From NCBI RefSeq assembly GCF_012999535.1, contig NZ_JABBWV010000001.1, positions 1,116,001 through 1,180,000 of the forward strand: a DNA stretch of 64,000 nucleotides, in the 5' to 3' direction. The position numbers were made by a program, and so were the translations under genes. Origin of the DNA: Microbispora sp. H11081. Its GTDB lineage: Bacteria; Actinomycetota; Actinomycetes; Streptosporangiales; Streptosporangiaceae. The notes beneath the pieces were generated by a model, which was given only the letters and a program-made list of their open reading frames with translations, did not search any database and was not told where the DNA came from. This document shows, piece after piece, positions 8,436-16,298 of the stretch (within the stretch, counting starts at the first letter, position 1; each line of letters starts with the position of its first letter).

Positions 8436-9075
8436 GGAATATGCCTCCGGGGGGTAGCGGTGCTCGTGGGGGAGCGCGCGCGACGAGAGGTATGGCCGGC
8501 CGGACCACATGTCCGCGGTGTCAGACCGAAGGGCGACTCTCGACGGCCGTGGTCGGCTTCCGGGCCGCATCGGAGACCCGCGATGCGGCGCTGTGGCGCT
8601 GTCGTACGGCCTGTTCGACGTTCAGCCCTACATCACCGGCCTCTGGATCGCAGGTTTCCTGCCCCCCGACGGCAATAGCCTCAGGACTGTCGGAGCTTTC
8701 GTCAAGACCTACCGAACGCGCAGCGGTTCGCGCGTGCGCACATCCACCGGCGTTCCCCGATATCGTCCCTGCTGGTGGGTTTTCTGCCCTTTTTGGGCTG
8801 TCCGGAAATGGGCCGTAATGGCGGGCTCTCGGCGCGGCGGTCAGGCGGGTTTCCCGGAAATCGGCGCTACCAAATCGAATTGATATCTCGCCCTGGTGGC
8901 CGGGCCGCACGGCCGGGATCCGGGGGCGGCGGCGACCGGACGTGTGGACGCCGCCCCCTGCCGGTCGATCGCGCGCTGTGATGTGTGGGATTGGCCGACG
9001 CGTCGTACGGCATTATCACGAAAAATATCGTAATAGTCGCGTAACGCAGGGATGTGTGCATGAATAGGCGGCCTT
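8436..9075. other. Long intergenic region between PiT and OPT transporter genes
   Basis: About 640 bases without a convincing gene; the reading frames have poor codon bias and no family resemblance. From about 8990 it becomes AT-rich. It contains an imperfect inverted repeat at 9017-9032 (CACGA ... TCGT) that resembles the perfect CACGAAT-AG-ATTCGTG repeat at 21925-21940 before the CobW gene. Confidence 0.5.
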
Positions 9076-9148
9076 GTCAAGACTCTTGACCATTGGCGTC
9101 GACCCATCCTAATGTGCACTCGTCAGTCTGCATTGATAGATATCAATG
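9076..9148 (+). promoter_or_regulatory. Promoter and two operators of the RiPP operon
   Basis: A perfect inverted repeat GTCAAGA-C-TCTTGAC (9076-9090) overlaps the -35 element TTGACC (9086-9091). TAATGT (9110-9115) follows after 18 bases. Just past the predicted start is a second perfect repeat, CATTGATA-GA-TATCAATG (9131-9148). Near-identical repeats, GTCAAG-GAT-CTTGAC overlapping a TTGACC and ATTGAT-TGTC-ATCAAT, occur before the CobW gene 13 kb away. ATTGA/TCAAT dyads are in keeping with ArsR/SmtB-type operators (inference). Confidence 0.7.
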
Positions 9149-9179
9149 CAGCTCACCTGGCCGAGATAGGGGGCGCTCT

Positions 9180-10853
9180 GTGGGAGGAAAGGGGCGCACC
9201 GCATCCTCCACCACAGCGCATCCGCCTCTGGCCATGGACGCCCCCGCCTGGCGCGGATCGTACGTCTGGGCCACGCTCATCGGCCTGGCCATCGGCGTGC
9301 TGCTCTGCGTCCTCAACGTGCTCGTCCTCTTCCGCACCGGCACGTCCTTCGGCGGGTCGGCGCTGGTGGCCGCGCTGGGCGCGGCGCTGCTCCGGGTGGC
9401 GGGAGCGCTCAGCTGGCAGGGTCTCTTCGTCGTCTTCTCCATCGCGTCCAGCGGATACATGGCCACGGCCGCGCTGGACACCGGCATCGGCGCCGTCGTC
9501 CTGCAAGCCGGTGAGCTGCCGGCCTGGGGCTTCCTGGTGGTGCTGGCGATGGCCGCGAACGCCGTGGGCATCCTCCTCGGCGGTCTCGTCGCGCGGACGC
9601 TGGTGGTCGCCGAGAGACTGCCCTACCCGACCCTGAAGCCGGCCATCACCCTGATGGCGTCGCTCAGCAGCCCCAGGGACGGGGACAGCGACCGGCTCGG
9701 CCGCATGCTTCCCATCGCCGCCGGCGTGGGCGCCGCGTCGGCCCTGGGGGTCGCCCTGTGGGGCCGCGACGTCACGCCGGAGCTCACGGGCACCCATCTC
9801 GCCCTTGCCCTCTCGCCGTTGCTGTACGGCGTCGGGTTCCTCATCGGCCCGCGCGCGTGCGCCTGGCTCGCGGTCGGCGCGGCGTACACCGTCGTCGTGT
9901 GGGCGATCCAGGACGGCGCGGCGGGCCGGCCCGTGGCGTACACCGACCACCTGTCCTATCCCTGGGTGCTCGCCGCCGGCGTCGGCCTCATCCTCGGCTA
10001 CTCCCTCGCCGCGATCGCCCGGGTCCGCGGCCCGCTGGCGCGGTCGCTCAAGGACGGACGTCTGCTCCCTGGCCGTACGCGGTGGCTCGCCGGCGCCGTC
10101 CTCGTGGGTACGGCGCTCCTGGCGCTGGCGTACCCGTCCCTTCTGCGTTACCTCGGCTGGGGCCTGCTCGGCGTCGTGCTGCTCGCCGTGATGACCGTGT
10201 TCCTCACCCGGGCAGGCGGCGAGATCGGGCTGGTGCCGTTGTCCCCGGCGCTGTACTTCAGCGTCGTGGCCTTCGCCATCTCCGGCGCGGACCGGACGGC
10301 GGCGTTGCTGATGGCCTCGACCATCTGCTGCGCGGCCCTCGCCGCCGTGTACTTCACCTACTCGGTGAAGGTCGCCCACGACCGTCCCGAGGGCCTGGCC
10401 GAGCCGCCGAGGCGGCTGACGGGCTGGACGCAGTTGGCGGGCGGCCTGGCCGGCGCGGTGATCGGCGTCCTGGTGATCGCGGTGCTCAGCCGCGCGGGTG
10501 TGCTCGGAGGAGGTTCCTTCCCCGCCCCCGTGGCCACCGCCGTCCAGTTCGTGGACACCACCGTCCGGGGATCGGCCGAATACCCCGCCACCGTGGCCCT
10601 CGCGCTGGCCGTCTCGGGCCCGATAGGCCTGGGCCTGGCCTTCACCTCGGCCATGCCCACGATGATCGGCCTCGGGGTGCTGCTTCCCCCGGCCGGTTCG
10701 CTGACCCTCGCCGCCGGAGGCCTGACCCAGTGGCTGCTCACTCGCCGCAACCCCGGCCGGCGCAGCGCCACCGAGATCGTCGCCTCCGGGCTGATCATCG
10801 GCGAGGGCCTGATCACCGTCGCGGTGCTCATCGTGCGGGAGGTCCTGCGATGA
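9180..10853 (+). CDS. OPT-family oligopeptide/metal-chelate transporter
   Basis: A 557-residue integral membrane protein with about 14 hydrophobic segments, matching the bacterial oligopeptide transporter (OPT/YSL) family: SWQGLFVVFSIASSGYMATAALDTGIGAVVLQ, LPYPTLKPAITLMASL, and a C-terminal GEGLITVAVLIV. Members move small peptides or metal-peptide chelates across the cytoplasmic membrane with protons. GTG 9180 is chosen because AGGGGG lies seven bases before it; the internal ATG 9234 has no such site. It heads the RiPP operon and may take up or export the mature peptide, possibly metal-bound (inference). Confidence 0.85.
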   Translation: MGGKGRTASSTTAHPPLAMDAPAWRGSYVWATLIGLAIGVLLCVLNVLVLFRTGTSFGGSALVAALGAALLRVAGALSWQGLFVVFSIASSGYMATAALDTGIGAVVLQAGELPAWGFLVVLAMAANAVGILLGGLVARTLVVAERLPYPTLKPAITLMASLSSPRDGDSDRLGRMLPIAAGVGAASALGVALWGRDVTPELTGTHLALALSPLLYGVGFLIGPRACAWLAVGAAYTVVVWAIQDGAAGRPVAYTDHLSYPWVLAAGVGLILGYSLAAIARVRGPLARSLKDGRLLPGRTRWLAGAVLVGTALLALAYPSLLRYLGWGLLGVVLLAVMTVFLTRAGGEIGLVPLSPALYFSVVAFAISGADRTAALLMASTICCAALAAVYFTYSVKVAHDRPEGLAEPPRRLTGWTQLAGGLAGAVIGVLVIAVLSRAGVLGGGSFPAPVATAVQFVDTTVRGSAEYPATVALALAVSGPIGLGLAFTSAMPTMIGLGVLLPPAGSLTLAAGGLTQWLLTRRNPGRRSATEIVASGLIIGEGLITVAVLIVREVLR

Positions 10854-10862
10854 CCCGCCATC

Positions 10863-10912
10863 TGGGGCACGCGCCCCACCAACGACTCTCCCCGCCGCGT
10901 CGCGGCGGGGAG
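10863..10912 (+). promoter_or_regulatory. Double hairpin between transporter and precursor-peptide genes
   Basis: Two perfect stems lie in the 105-base gap: TGGGGC-ACGC-GCCCCA (10863-10878), and an 11-bp stem CTCCCCGCCGC with loop GTC (10888-10912). No U-run follows. They could be a partial terminator, or a processing/stability element that raises precursor expression relative to the transporter, a common arrangement around RiPP precursors. Confidence 0.6.
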
Positions 10913-10958
10913 CGGGCCGGAGAGCGCGGCAGAGACCACAGCGGAGGAGGTGATACCT

Positions 10959-11093
10959 ATGATCGCCATTTCCATGATCGAGAACGCCGAAGTGTCCGAG
11001 AAGCAGACCGACTGCTGCACCGCCATGCGCGGCCGGAAGAACCTCGACGTCGTGACCAGCATCATGGCCAACGACCCCGACGGCTGCGAGTGA
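10959..11093 (+). CDS. Putative RiPP precursor peptide (44 residues)
   Basis: A 44-codon gene with a very strong ribosome-binding site (GGAGGAGGTGAT, then seven bases to the ATG). The peptide begins MIAISMIENA and ends NDPDGCE, with Cys at 19, 20 and 43. The N-terminal part is acidic and leader-like (ENAEVSEKQTD), followed by CC and a basic RGRK patch. It is too small for ordinary gene callers and I recognise no family. Its position directly before a SPASM radical SAM gene, in an operon with a methyltransferase and TldD/TldE-like proteases, is the standard context of a RiPP precursor. Which end is the core is unclear; the Cys residues are the obvious modification sites. Confidence 0.8.
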   Translation: MIAISMIENAEVSEKQTDCCTAMRGRKNLDVVTSIMANDPDGCE

Positions 11094-11196
11094 CCGTGGC
11101 CTGCGGACCGTACGACGCGGGTATCCCCTGCCGCGCCCTCCAACTCCCGGCCCACCCCCTGGCGGCACCACGGACACCGTTTCTGGGAGACACACC

Positions 11197-12717
11197 ATGC
11201 TTGTGAGCCCGAACACCGTCACCTTCTCGGTGGAGCTCCCCGAGGGCACCCTGGACCCGGCCTATCTCGACGAGAGCGGCAAGGTGAGCGTCCTCGCCAA
11301 CGCGGTGTCCGGATCGATGGACATCGTCACCCCCGCAGAGGTCGCCGTGCTGGAACGGGTCCGCGCGGGAGACCCCGCCGTCGACCGCGAGGCCGTGGCC
11401 GGCCTGCTGGAGCGCGGGTACGTCTGCACCGACCCGGTCGAGGAGGAGGCGCGTTACCGCGCCATCGTCGACGGCTACTTCCAGGCGATCCAGGAAGCGC
11501 CGTTCCAGTTCATGTTCATCCCGTCGTTCGTGTGCAACCTGGCGTGCCCTTACTGCTTCGAGGGCGAGCTGACCACCAAGAGCCCGCGCATGGACGAGGA
11601 GATGATCGAGGCCGCGTTCGACACCATCCCCGAGATCCAGGACAGGCACCAGAACTCCGGCCCGCCGTACATCACCCTGTTCGGCGGGGAACCGCTGCTG
11701 GACACGCCATACCACCGCGGGGCCGTCGAGCAGATCCTGCGCGGCTCCTACGACCGCGGCTACCCGGTCACCGCGATCACCAACGGCGTGGCGCTCGACG
11801 CGTACGTGCCGATGCTGCTCGAGTACGGCTGCGAGGAGGTCCAGGTCAGCCTGGACGGCACGCCGCGGACCCACGACACCCGGCGGGTTTTCCGCAACGG
11901 CAAGCCGACGTTCGAGCTCATCGAGCGCAGCATCGACGTGGCCGCGGACGCCGGGATCCGCGTGCTGATCCGGGTGCTCATCGACGACGACAGCGTGGAC
12001 GACATGCCGCGCTTCGCGGAGTTCGCGCAGGCCAAGGGGTGGCTCGACCACCCGAAGATCCGCCTGTTCAACGGCTTCACCAAGGCCACCACGTTCCTGT
12101 ACGTCACCCCCGACCACCCCGAGGAGAAGCGCAAGCGCATGGTCAGGGGGGACGTCAAGGCCGGGCTCCAGGAGGCGTTCTGGCGCATGGTCCAGCAGAA
12201 CCCCCTGGTGGACCGCATGCTGCAGCCCGACCTGGCCCGCATCAGGTCGGCCGTCCTTGAGGGCGACCGCCTGCGGCCCAACCTCCAGGGGTGCAGCGCC
12301 GGCACGAGCGTCGTCGCCTTCGACCCCAACGGCAAGATCTACGGCTGCCCGGAGACCGTGGGCCGTCCCCAGCACGCCTGCGGGACGTTCTACCCCGAGT
12401 TCAGCTACGCGGCCGGCTACCGGGACCCCTGGCGGCACCGCCACGTGGACACCGTGCCCATGTGCCGCGACTGCAACGTGAAGTTGTTCTGCGGGGGCGG
12501 CGGCTGCCCCATCAAGGCGTGGGCGGCCAACGGCGGCGACTTCAACACCTGCTACTGCCCCAAGGTGTCCAGCATCACGACGCGTGTCGAGACCCAGCTG
12601 GCCTACCTGCTGCCCATGGCGCTGCGCCGGCAGCAGGAGCACGCGAACCGACCGGAAGGAGAAGAGGGAACGTGGGAGCAGATGACACGCGTGGGTTCGT
12701 TTCCCTGGATGAGCTGA
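11197..12717 (+). CDS. Radical SAM/SPASM peptide-modifying enzyme
   Basis: A 506-residue enzyme. An N-terminal region of about 100 residues resembles the peptide-recognition part of RiPP maturases. The radical SAM core follows, with CNLACPYC (Cys113, 117, 120) binding the 4Fe-4S cluster and SAM. GGEP and a SLDG strand follow. The C-terminal SPASM domain has Cys-rich motifs GCSAG, GCPE, CRDCNVKLFCGGGGCPIKAW and NTCYCPK, for two auxiliary clusters. Such enzymes crosslink or oxidise residues of a precursor; the CC of the adjacent peptide suggests thioether or Cys chemistry (inference). GGGAG precedes ATG 11197. Its 3' end overlaps the methyltransferase start. Confidence 0.92.
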   Translation: MLVSPNTVTFSVELPEGTLDPAYLDESGKVSVLANAVSGSMDIVTPAEVAVLERVRAGDPAVDREAVAGLLERGYVCTDPVEEEARYRAIVDGYFQAIQEAPFQFMFIPSFVCNLACPYCFEGELTTKSPRMDEEMIEAAFDTIPEIQDRHQNSGPPYITLFGGEPLLDTPYHRGAVEQILRGSYDRGYPVTAITNGVALDAYVPMLLEYGCEEVQVSLDGTPRTHDTRRVFRNGKPTFELIERSIDVAADAGIRVLIRVLIDDDSVDDMPRFAEFAQAKGWLDHPKIRLFNGFTKATTFLYVTPDHPEEKRKRMVRGDVKAGLQEAFWRMVQQNPLVDRMLQPDLARIRSAVLEGDRLRPNLQGCSAGTSVVAFDPNGKIYGCPETVGRPQHACGTFYPEFSYAAGYRDPWRHRHVDTVPMCRDCNVKLFCGGGGCPIKAWAANGGDFNTCYCPKVSSITTRVETQLAYLLPMALRRQQEHANRPEGEEGTWEQMTRVGSFPWMS

Positions 12718-13589
12718 TCCGGCCGCGGACGGCGGCCGCGATCGTCGCGGAGCCGGACGGCTGCGGATGCGCACCGGCGACCGCGGACGAGGCGGCCGGC
12801 TGCTGCGCGGCTCCGGAAGCGGCCCCGGCCGGCCAGGGTCCCGTTCCCGTCGAGACGCACGTCAAGAAGCGCTACGACGCGCTGGCGGTGCAGGGCACCA
12901 GCACGCTGTGCTGCTCTCCCACGTCGGTGTACACCCCGGAGGAGCTCGCCGAGATCCCCGACTGGGTGCTGGAGCTGTCCAGCGGCTGCGGCTCGCCCAT
13001 GAACGCGATCGGCCTGCGCCCCGGGCAGACCGTCGTGGACTTCGGCTGCGGCGCCGGGCTGGATCTGCTTATCGCCGCACGCCGGGTGGGTGAGACGGGC
13101 CGGGTCATCGGTGTCGACGCGTCGATGCAGATGGTCAGGACGGCCAGGCGCGCGGCCAAGGAGATGGGGCTCAAGAACATCGACGTGCGGGTCGGCGACA
13201 TCCGGCGCCCGCCGGTGCGTGAGGCCAGCGTGGACGTGGTGATGAGCAACTGCGTCCTCGGCATGTTCCCCGACAAGAAGGAAGTGCTCCACGCGGTCGC
13301 GGCCGTCCTGCGCCCGGGAGGGGTGGCGGTGATCTCCGACGTCGTGTACTCCGACGACGGCCCGCCCCCGGCGGACGTGGCGGCCGGCGAGTCCGCCGGC
13401 GCGGAGGACTTCGCCCGGTGCGTGGTGGGCATGACCGAGAGCCAGTACCGGGACCTGGTGCTCGGCGCGGGCTTCGGCAGCGTGGAGATGCGCAGCGACG
13501 GGCTCGTCCCTTACCGCGACGGCGCGCAGGTCACCAGTGCCATGATCTTCGCCTACCGGGACGACAGCCCCGCCCAACCGTGCTGCTGA
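12672..13589 (+). CDS. ArsM-like SAM methyltransferase with extra Cys motifs
   Basis: A 305-residue class I methyltransferase related to arsenite methyltransferases. SAM motif I is VVDFGCGAGLD (about 121-131); the ArsM-like blocks are YTPEELAEIPDWVLELSSGCGSP, SNCVLGMFPDK and LRPGGVAVISDVVY, then CVVGM. Cys80-81 and Cys106 sit where ArsM enzymes hold As(III)-binding cysteines. Unusual are an N-terminal extension with C31, C33, C44 and C45 and a C-terminal CC tail. Start GTG 12672 follows GGAAGGAG and lies inside the radical SAM gene (46-base overlap). In this operon it may methylate the peptide or a peptide-bound metalloid (inference). Confidence 0.82.
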   Translation: MGADDTRGFVSLDELIRPRTAAAIVAEPDGCGCAPATADEAAGCCAAPEAAPAGQGPVPVETHVKKRYDALAVQGTSTLCCSPTSVYTPEELAEIPDWVLELSSGCGSPMNAIGLRPGQTVVDFGCGAGLDLLIAARRVGETGRVIGVDASMQMVRTARRAAKEMGLKNIDVRVGDIRRPPVREASVDVVMSNCVLGMFPDKKEVLHAVAAVLRPGGVAVISDVVYSDDGPPPADVAAGESAGAEDFARCVVGMTESQYRDLVLGAGFGSVEMRSDGLVPYRDGAQVTSAMIFAYRDDSPAQPCC

Positions 13590-14959
13590 CCGGCGGCTCG
13601 CCCGCGCTCTTCCGGGACGCGGGCCTGCGGGCGGACGACTACGCCGAGGTACGTCTCGAACGGGCCAGGACCGTCGACCTCGTGTGGCGCGGCGACGGCC
13701 TGGAAAGCAGCGTGACCAGCCGAGACGAGGGGTGCTGTGCCCGAGTGATCGGCCGGTCGGGGTCGGCGTTCGCGTCGGCCACCGGCATGGACGCCGGGCC
13801 GGTGCTGCGCAGGGCCGCACGGGACGCCGTCGAACTGGGGTGCGCGGCGGGACGTCTCGCCGCGCACCGCCCCTACCTGGACGACCGCCCAGGCGACACC
13901 GGCGAGCTCGCGGAGACGGTCGGCCTGGCGGAGAAGACGGAGCTGCTCGGCGCCTACCACGCGGCGGCGCTGGCCGCGCACACCGGCGTGACCGGGGCGC
14001 TCGTCTACTACCGCGAGTCGGTCGCGGACGTGGAGCTGTTCACCAGCGAGGGGACCGGCGTCGCGTACCGGCGCAGGGACCTGACGCTGCAGATCACCGT
14101 GTACGCCGACGGCGGCGCCGCGAGGACCGCAGGCTCGGTGTCGGCGGGCAGCGGCGGCGACTTCTCCGTGGTGCGGGGCCTGGCCCCGGATCTGGAGGCC
14201 GCCGTCGCGACCGCGGTGGACCTGCGCGCCGCCCCCGTGGTGGCGCCCGGGGAGTACGACGTGGTCTGCGACGGCCCGCTGGCCGGCATCTGGGCCCACG
14301 AGACGATCGGGCATCTCGCCGAGGCCGACCACCACCTCGGGGACGCGGCGCTGCAACGGTCTCTGGCCCCCGGGCGCCGTCTCGGCCCGTCCATGCTGAC
14401 GATCACCGATCACCCCGGACGTCCCGGCGCGCGGGGATTCGTGCCGGTGGACGACGAGGGCACGGCGGGGTCCGCGGTGGAACTGCTGCGCGACGGTGTC
14501 GTCTCCCGGCCCCGGCTGCACGACCGCTCCACCGCGGCGGCCTTCCGTGAGGACCCCACAGGCAACGCCAGAGCCCTGAGTTTCCGCCACCCGCCGCTGC
14601 CCAGGCTGCGGACGATCGCGATCGCCCCCGGCGCCGCGTCCGAGGAGGAGATGATCGGCGGCGTGGCGCGCGGGCTGCTGGCCCGCGGCGTGCTCGGCGG
14701 GCAGACCGACCGCGCCGGATTCACCTTCCTGCCGGCGGAGTGCCGGGAGATCCGCGACGGCGAGGTCCGCGGACGGGTCAGAGGCGTCGTGCTGTCCGGT
14801 GACGTGCTCGGCGCCTTCGCGGCCATCGACGCGATCGGCCGTGAGCAGTGGCGCGGCGACACCTCGGCGAGCTGCGGCAAGCAGGGCCAGAACGCGCTGC
14901 CGGTCAGCTCCTGGGCCCCCATGCTGCGATTGCGAGGCGTACGTGTCACCTCTGGCTGA
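13580..14959 (+). CDS. TldD-like metalloprotease subunit
   Basis: A 459-residue member of the PmbA/TldD family. The zinc-binding HETIGH (His240, Glu241, His245) corresponds to HEAxGH of TldD. The C-terminal SCGKQGQNALPVSSWAPMLRLRGV aligns with the conserved CGK-GQ-VPVG-GxPxLRV block. TldD carries the active site of the heterodimeric TldD/TldE protease that trims leader peptides (microcin B17) and other small peptides. GTG 13580 overlaps the methyltransferase stop by ten bases, so translation is probably coupled. Its likely job is leader removal from the modified precursor. Confidence 0.87.
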   Translation: MLLTGGSPALFRDAGLRADDYAEVRLERARTVDLVWRGDGLESSVTSRDEGCCARVIGRSGSAFASATGMDAGPVLRRAARDAVELGCAAGRLAAHRPYLDDRPGDTGELAETVGLAEKTELLGAYHAAALAAHTGVTGALVYYRESVADVELFTSEGTGVAYRRRDLTLQITVYADGGAARTAGSVSAGSGGDFSVVRGLAPDLEAAVATAVDLRAAPVVAPGEYDVVCDGPLAGIWAHETIGHLAEADHHLGDAALQRSLAPGRRLGPSMLTITDHPGRPGARGFVPVDDEGTAGSAVELLRDGVVSRPRLHDRSTAAAFREDPTGNARALSFRHPPLPRLRTIAIAPGAASEEEMIGGVARGLLARGVLGGQTDRAGFTFLPAECREIRDGEVRGRVRGVVLSGDVLGAFAAIDAIGREQWRGDTSASCGKQGQNALPVSSWAPMLRLRGVRVTSG

Positions 14960-16283
14960 CCGGCTGGACAAGGTCGGAGCGGAGGCCGCGGCCCGCGCCG
15001 ACCACTGGGAGATCCTGGCCGTCGAACGCGACGACACCGTGGTGGAGGTCGGCTCTGGCGTGCCCGATCTGGTCAGGTCCGCGCACGAGACGGCGCTGTG
15101 CCTGCGGGTGCACCGCCACGGGCGGGTGGGCACGGCCACCACGACGTGCCTCGACGACGTCCGCGGCCTGGTCGGCGAGGCCGTGCGGAACGCGGCTCAC
15201 GGGCCCCCCGCGTCACCCGGCCCGGTCGTCGGCGGGGCCGCCGCCGCCGGGCCCGCCGAGAGGCCCGCCGCGGACGAGGGCAGCCGGTCCGTACGGCTCC
15301 TGGCCGAGCGGCTGGGCGCGCTGCAGCGCTCGGCCGGGCTGACCGTGCACGGCACGGTGACCCGGACGCGGCAGGCGGTGCACCGCGCGGCCCCTGACGG
15401 GCGGACCACGACTTCGGACCGGTTCTTCCACGTCGCCGCGCTGGCGGAGGGGTCGGCCGTCCAGCTGCCCTGGACCGGCTGGACCCGGACTCCGGAACTG
15501 CCCGCCGCGCTCTCCGCGTGGCTGGAGGCCGCGGCGGGCTGGGACGGGCTGCCCGCCGCCGACGCGCCCTCCGGCGACCACGACGTGCTGCTCGCGCCGT
15601 CCGCGGTGCACACCCTGCTCACCCCGCTGGTCACCGCGCTGAACGGCACCGCCGTCACCGCGGGCCGCTCGTTCGTCGCCGGGCGTCTGGGCGAGCCGTT
15701 CCTGCACCCGTCGATCGGCCTGCGCGACCATCCCTCGGACCCGGCCGCGCCGGACGAGGAAGGCACCGGAGGGCTGGCCTGGCCGGGCAGCGACGACGAC
15801 GGCGTGCCGTGCGCGCCCCTCACGCTGGTCGAGCGGGGCGTCCCCGTCCGGGCGTACCACAGCGTCCGTACGGCGGCCGCGTGCGGGACGGCGCCCACCG
15901 GGCACGGGTTCCGCGGCAACGCGCTGCGCCGCACGGTGCTCAAGCCCGCCACGCCGGTGCTCAACGGCGCGACGCTGTCGGCCGCACCGGCCGACGCCGG
16001 GTCGTTCGACGACCTGCTGGCCGGCGTCCGCGAGGGGGTGCTCGTCGAGTCGCTGATGGGCGGGCACCAGCGCGCCGGCCTCTCGCCGGTCGTCGAGGGC
16101 AGGCTGCGGCTCGGGTTCCTGATCAGGGACGGACGGGTGGCCGGGATACTCCGGCAGCGGCCGATCGCCCTGGACCTGCGTGAGGTGCTCGGCCGCCGCT
16201 TCCGCGCGGTCAGCGACCGCAGGTGGGCCGTCAGCAGGGTCTGGTCGGGCCGCCTGCCGTTCGTGCTGGCCGGTGGGACATGA
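14943..16283 (+). CDS. TldE/PmbA-like protease partner subunit
   Basis: A 446-residue PmbA/TldE-like protein. It has the family's C-terminal layout (LVERGVPVRAYHSVRTAAACGTAPTGHGFRG, then GVLVESLMGGHQ and LRLGFLIRDGRVAG) but no HExxxH, as expected for the non-catalytic TldE partner. GTG 14943 overlaps the TldD stop by 17 bases, which favours 1:1 production of the heterodimer. The N-terminal third is Arg/Ala-rich and poorly conserved. Confidence 0.83.
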   Translation: MSPLADRLDKVGAEAAARADHWEILAVERDDTVVEVGSGVPDLVRSAHETALCLRVHRHGRVGTATTTCLDDVRGLVGEAVRNAAHGPPASPGPVVGGAAAAGPAERPAADEGSRSVRLLAERLGALQRSAGLTVHGTVTRTRQAVHRAAPDGRTTTSDRFFHVAALAEGSAVQLPWTGWTRTPELPAALSAWLEAAAGWDGLPAADAPSGDHDVLLAPSAVHTLLTPLVTALNGTAVTAGRSFVAGRLGEPFLHPSIGLRDHPSDPAAPDEEGTGGLAWPGSDDDGVPCAPLTLVERGVPVRAYHSVRTAAACGTAPTGHGFRGNALRRTVLKPATPVLNGATLSAAPADAGSFDDLLAGVREGVLVESLMGGHQRAGLSPVVEGRLRLGFLIRDGRVAGILRQRPIALDLREVLGRRFRAVSDRRWAVSRVWSGRLPFVLAGGT

Positions 16284-16298
16284 CGCGAGGAGCGGCCG

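Noticed and set aside
8521..8910. A 129-codon frame upstream of the OPT gene
   Set aside because: Unfavourable codon use, no ribosome-binding site and no recognisable domain.
11095..11206. A 36-codon Cys-containing frame between the precursor peptide and the radical SAM gene
   Set aside because: It has no ribosome-binding site, overlaps the radical SAM start and has out-of-frame codon bias; a second precursor is not supported.
9153..11249. A long minus-strand frame opposite the OPT transporter
   Set aside because: Same GC3 shadow effect; Gly/His/Arg/Glu-rich with no domain.
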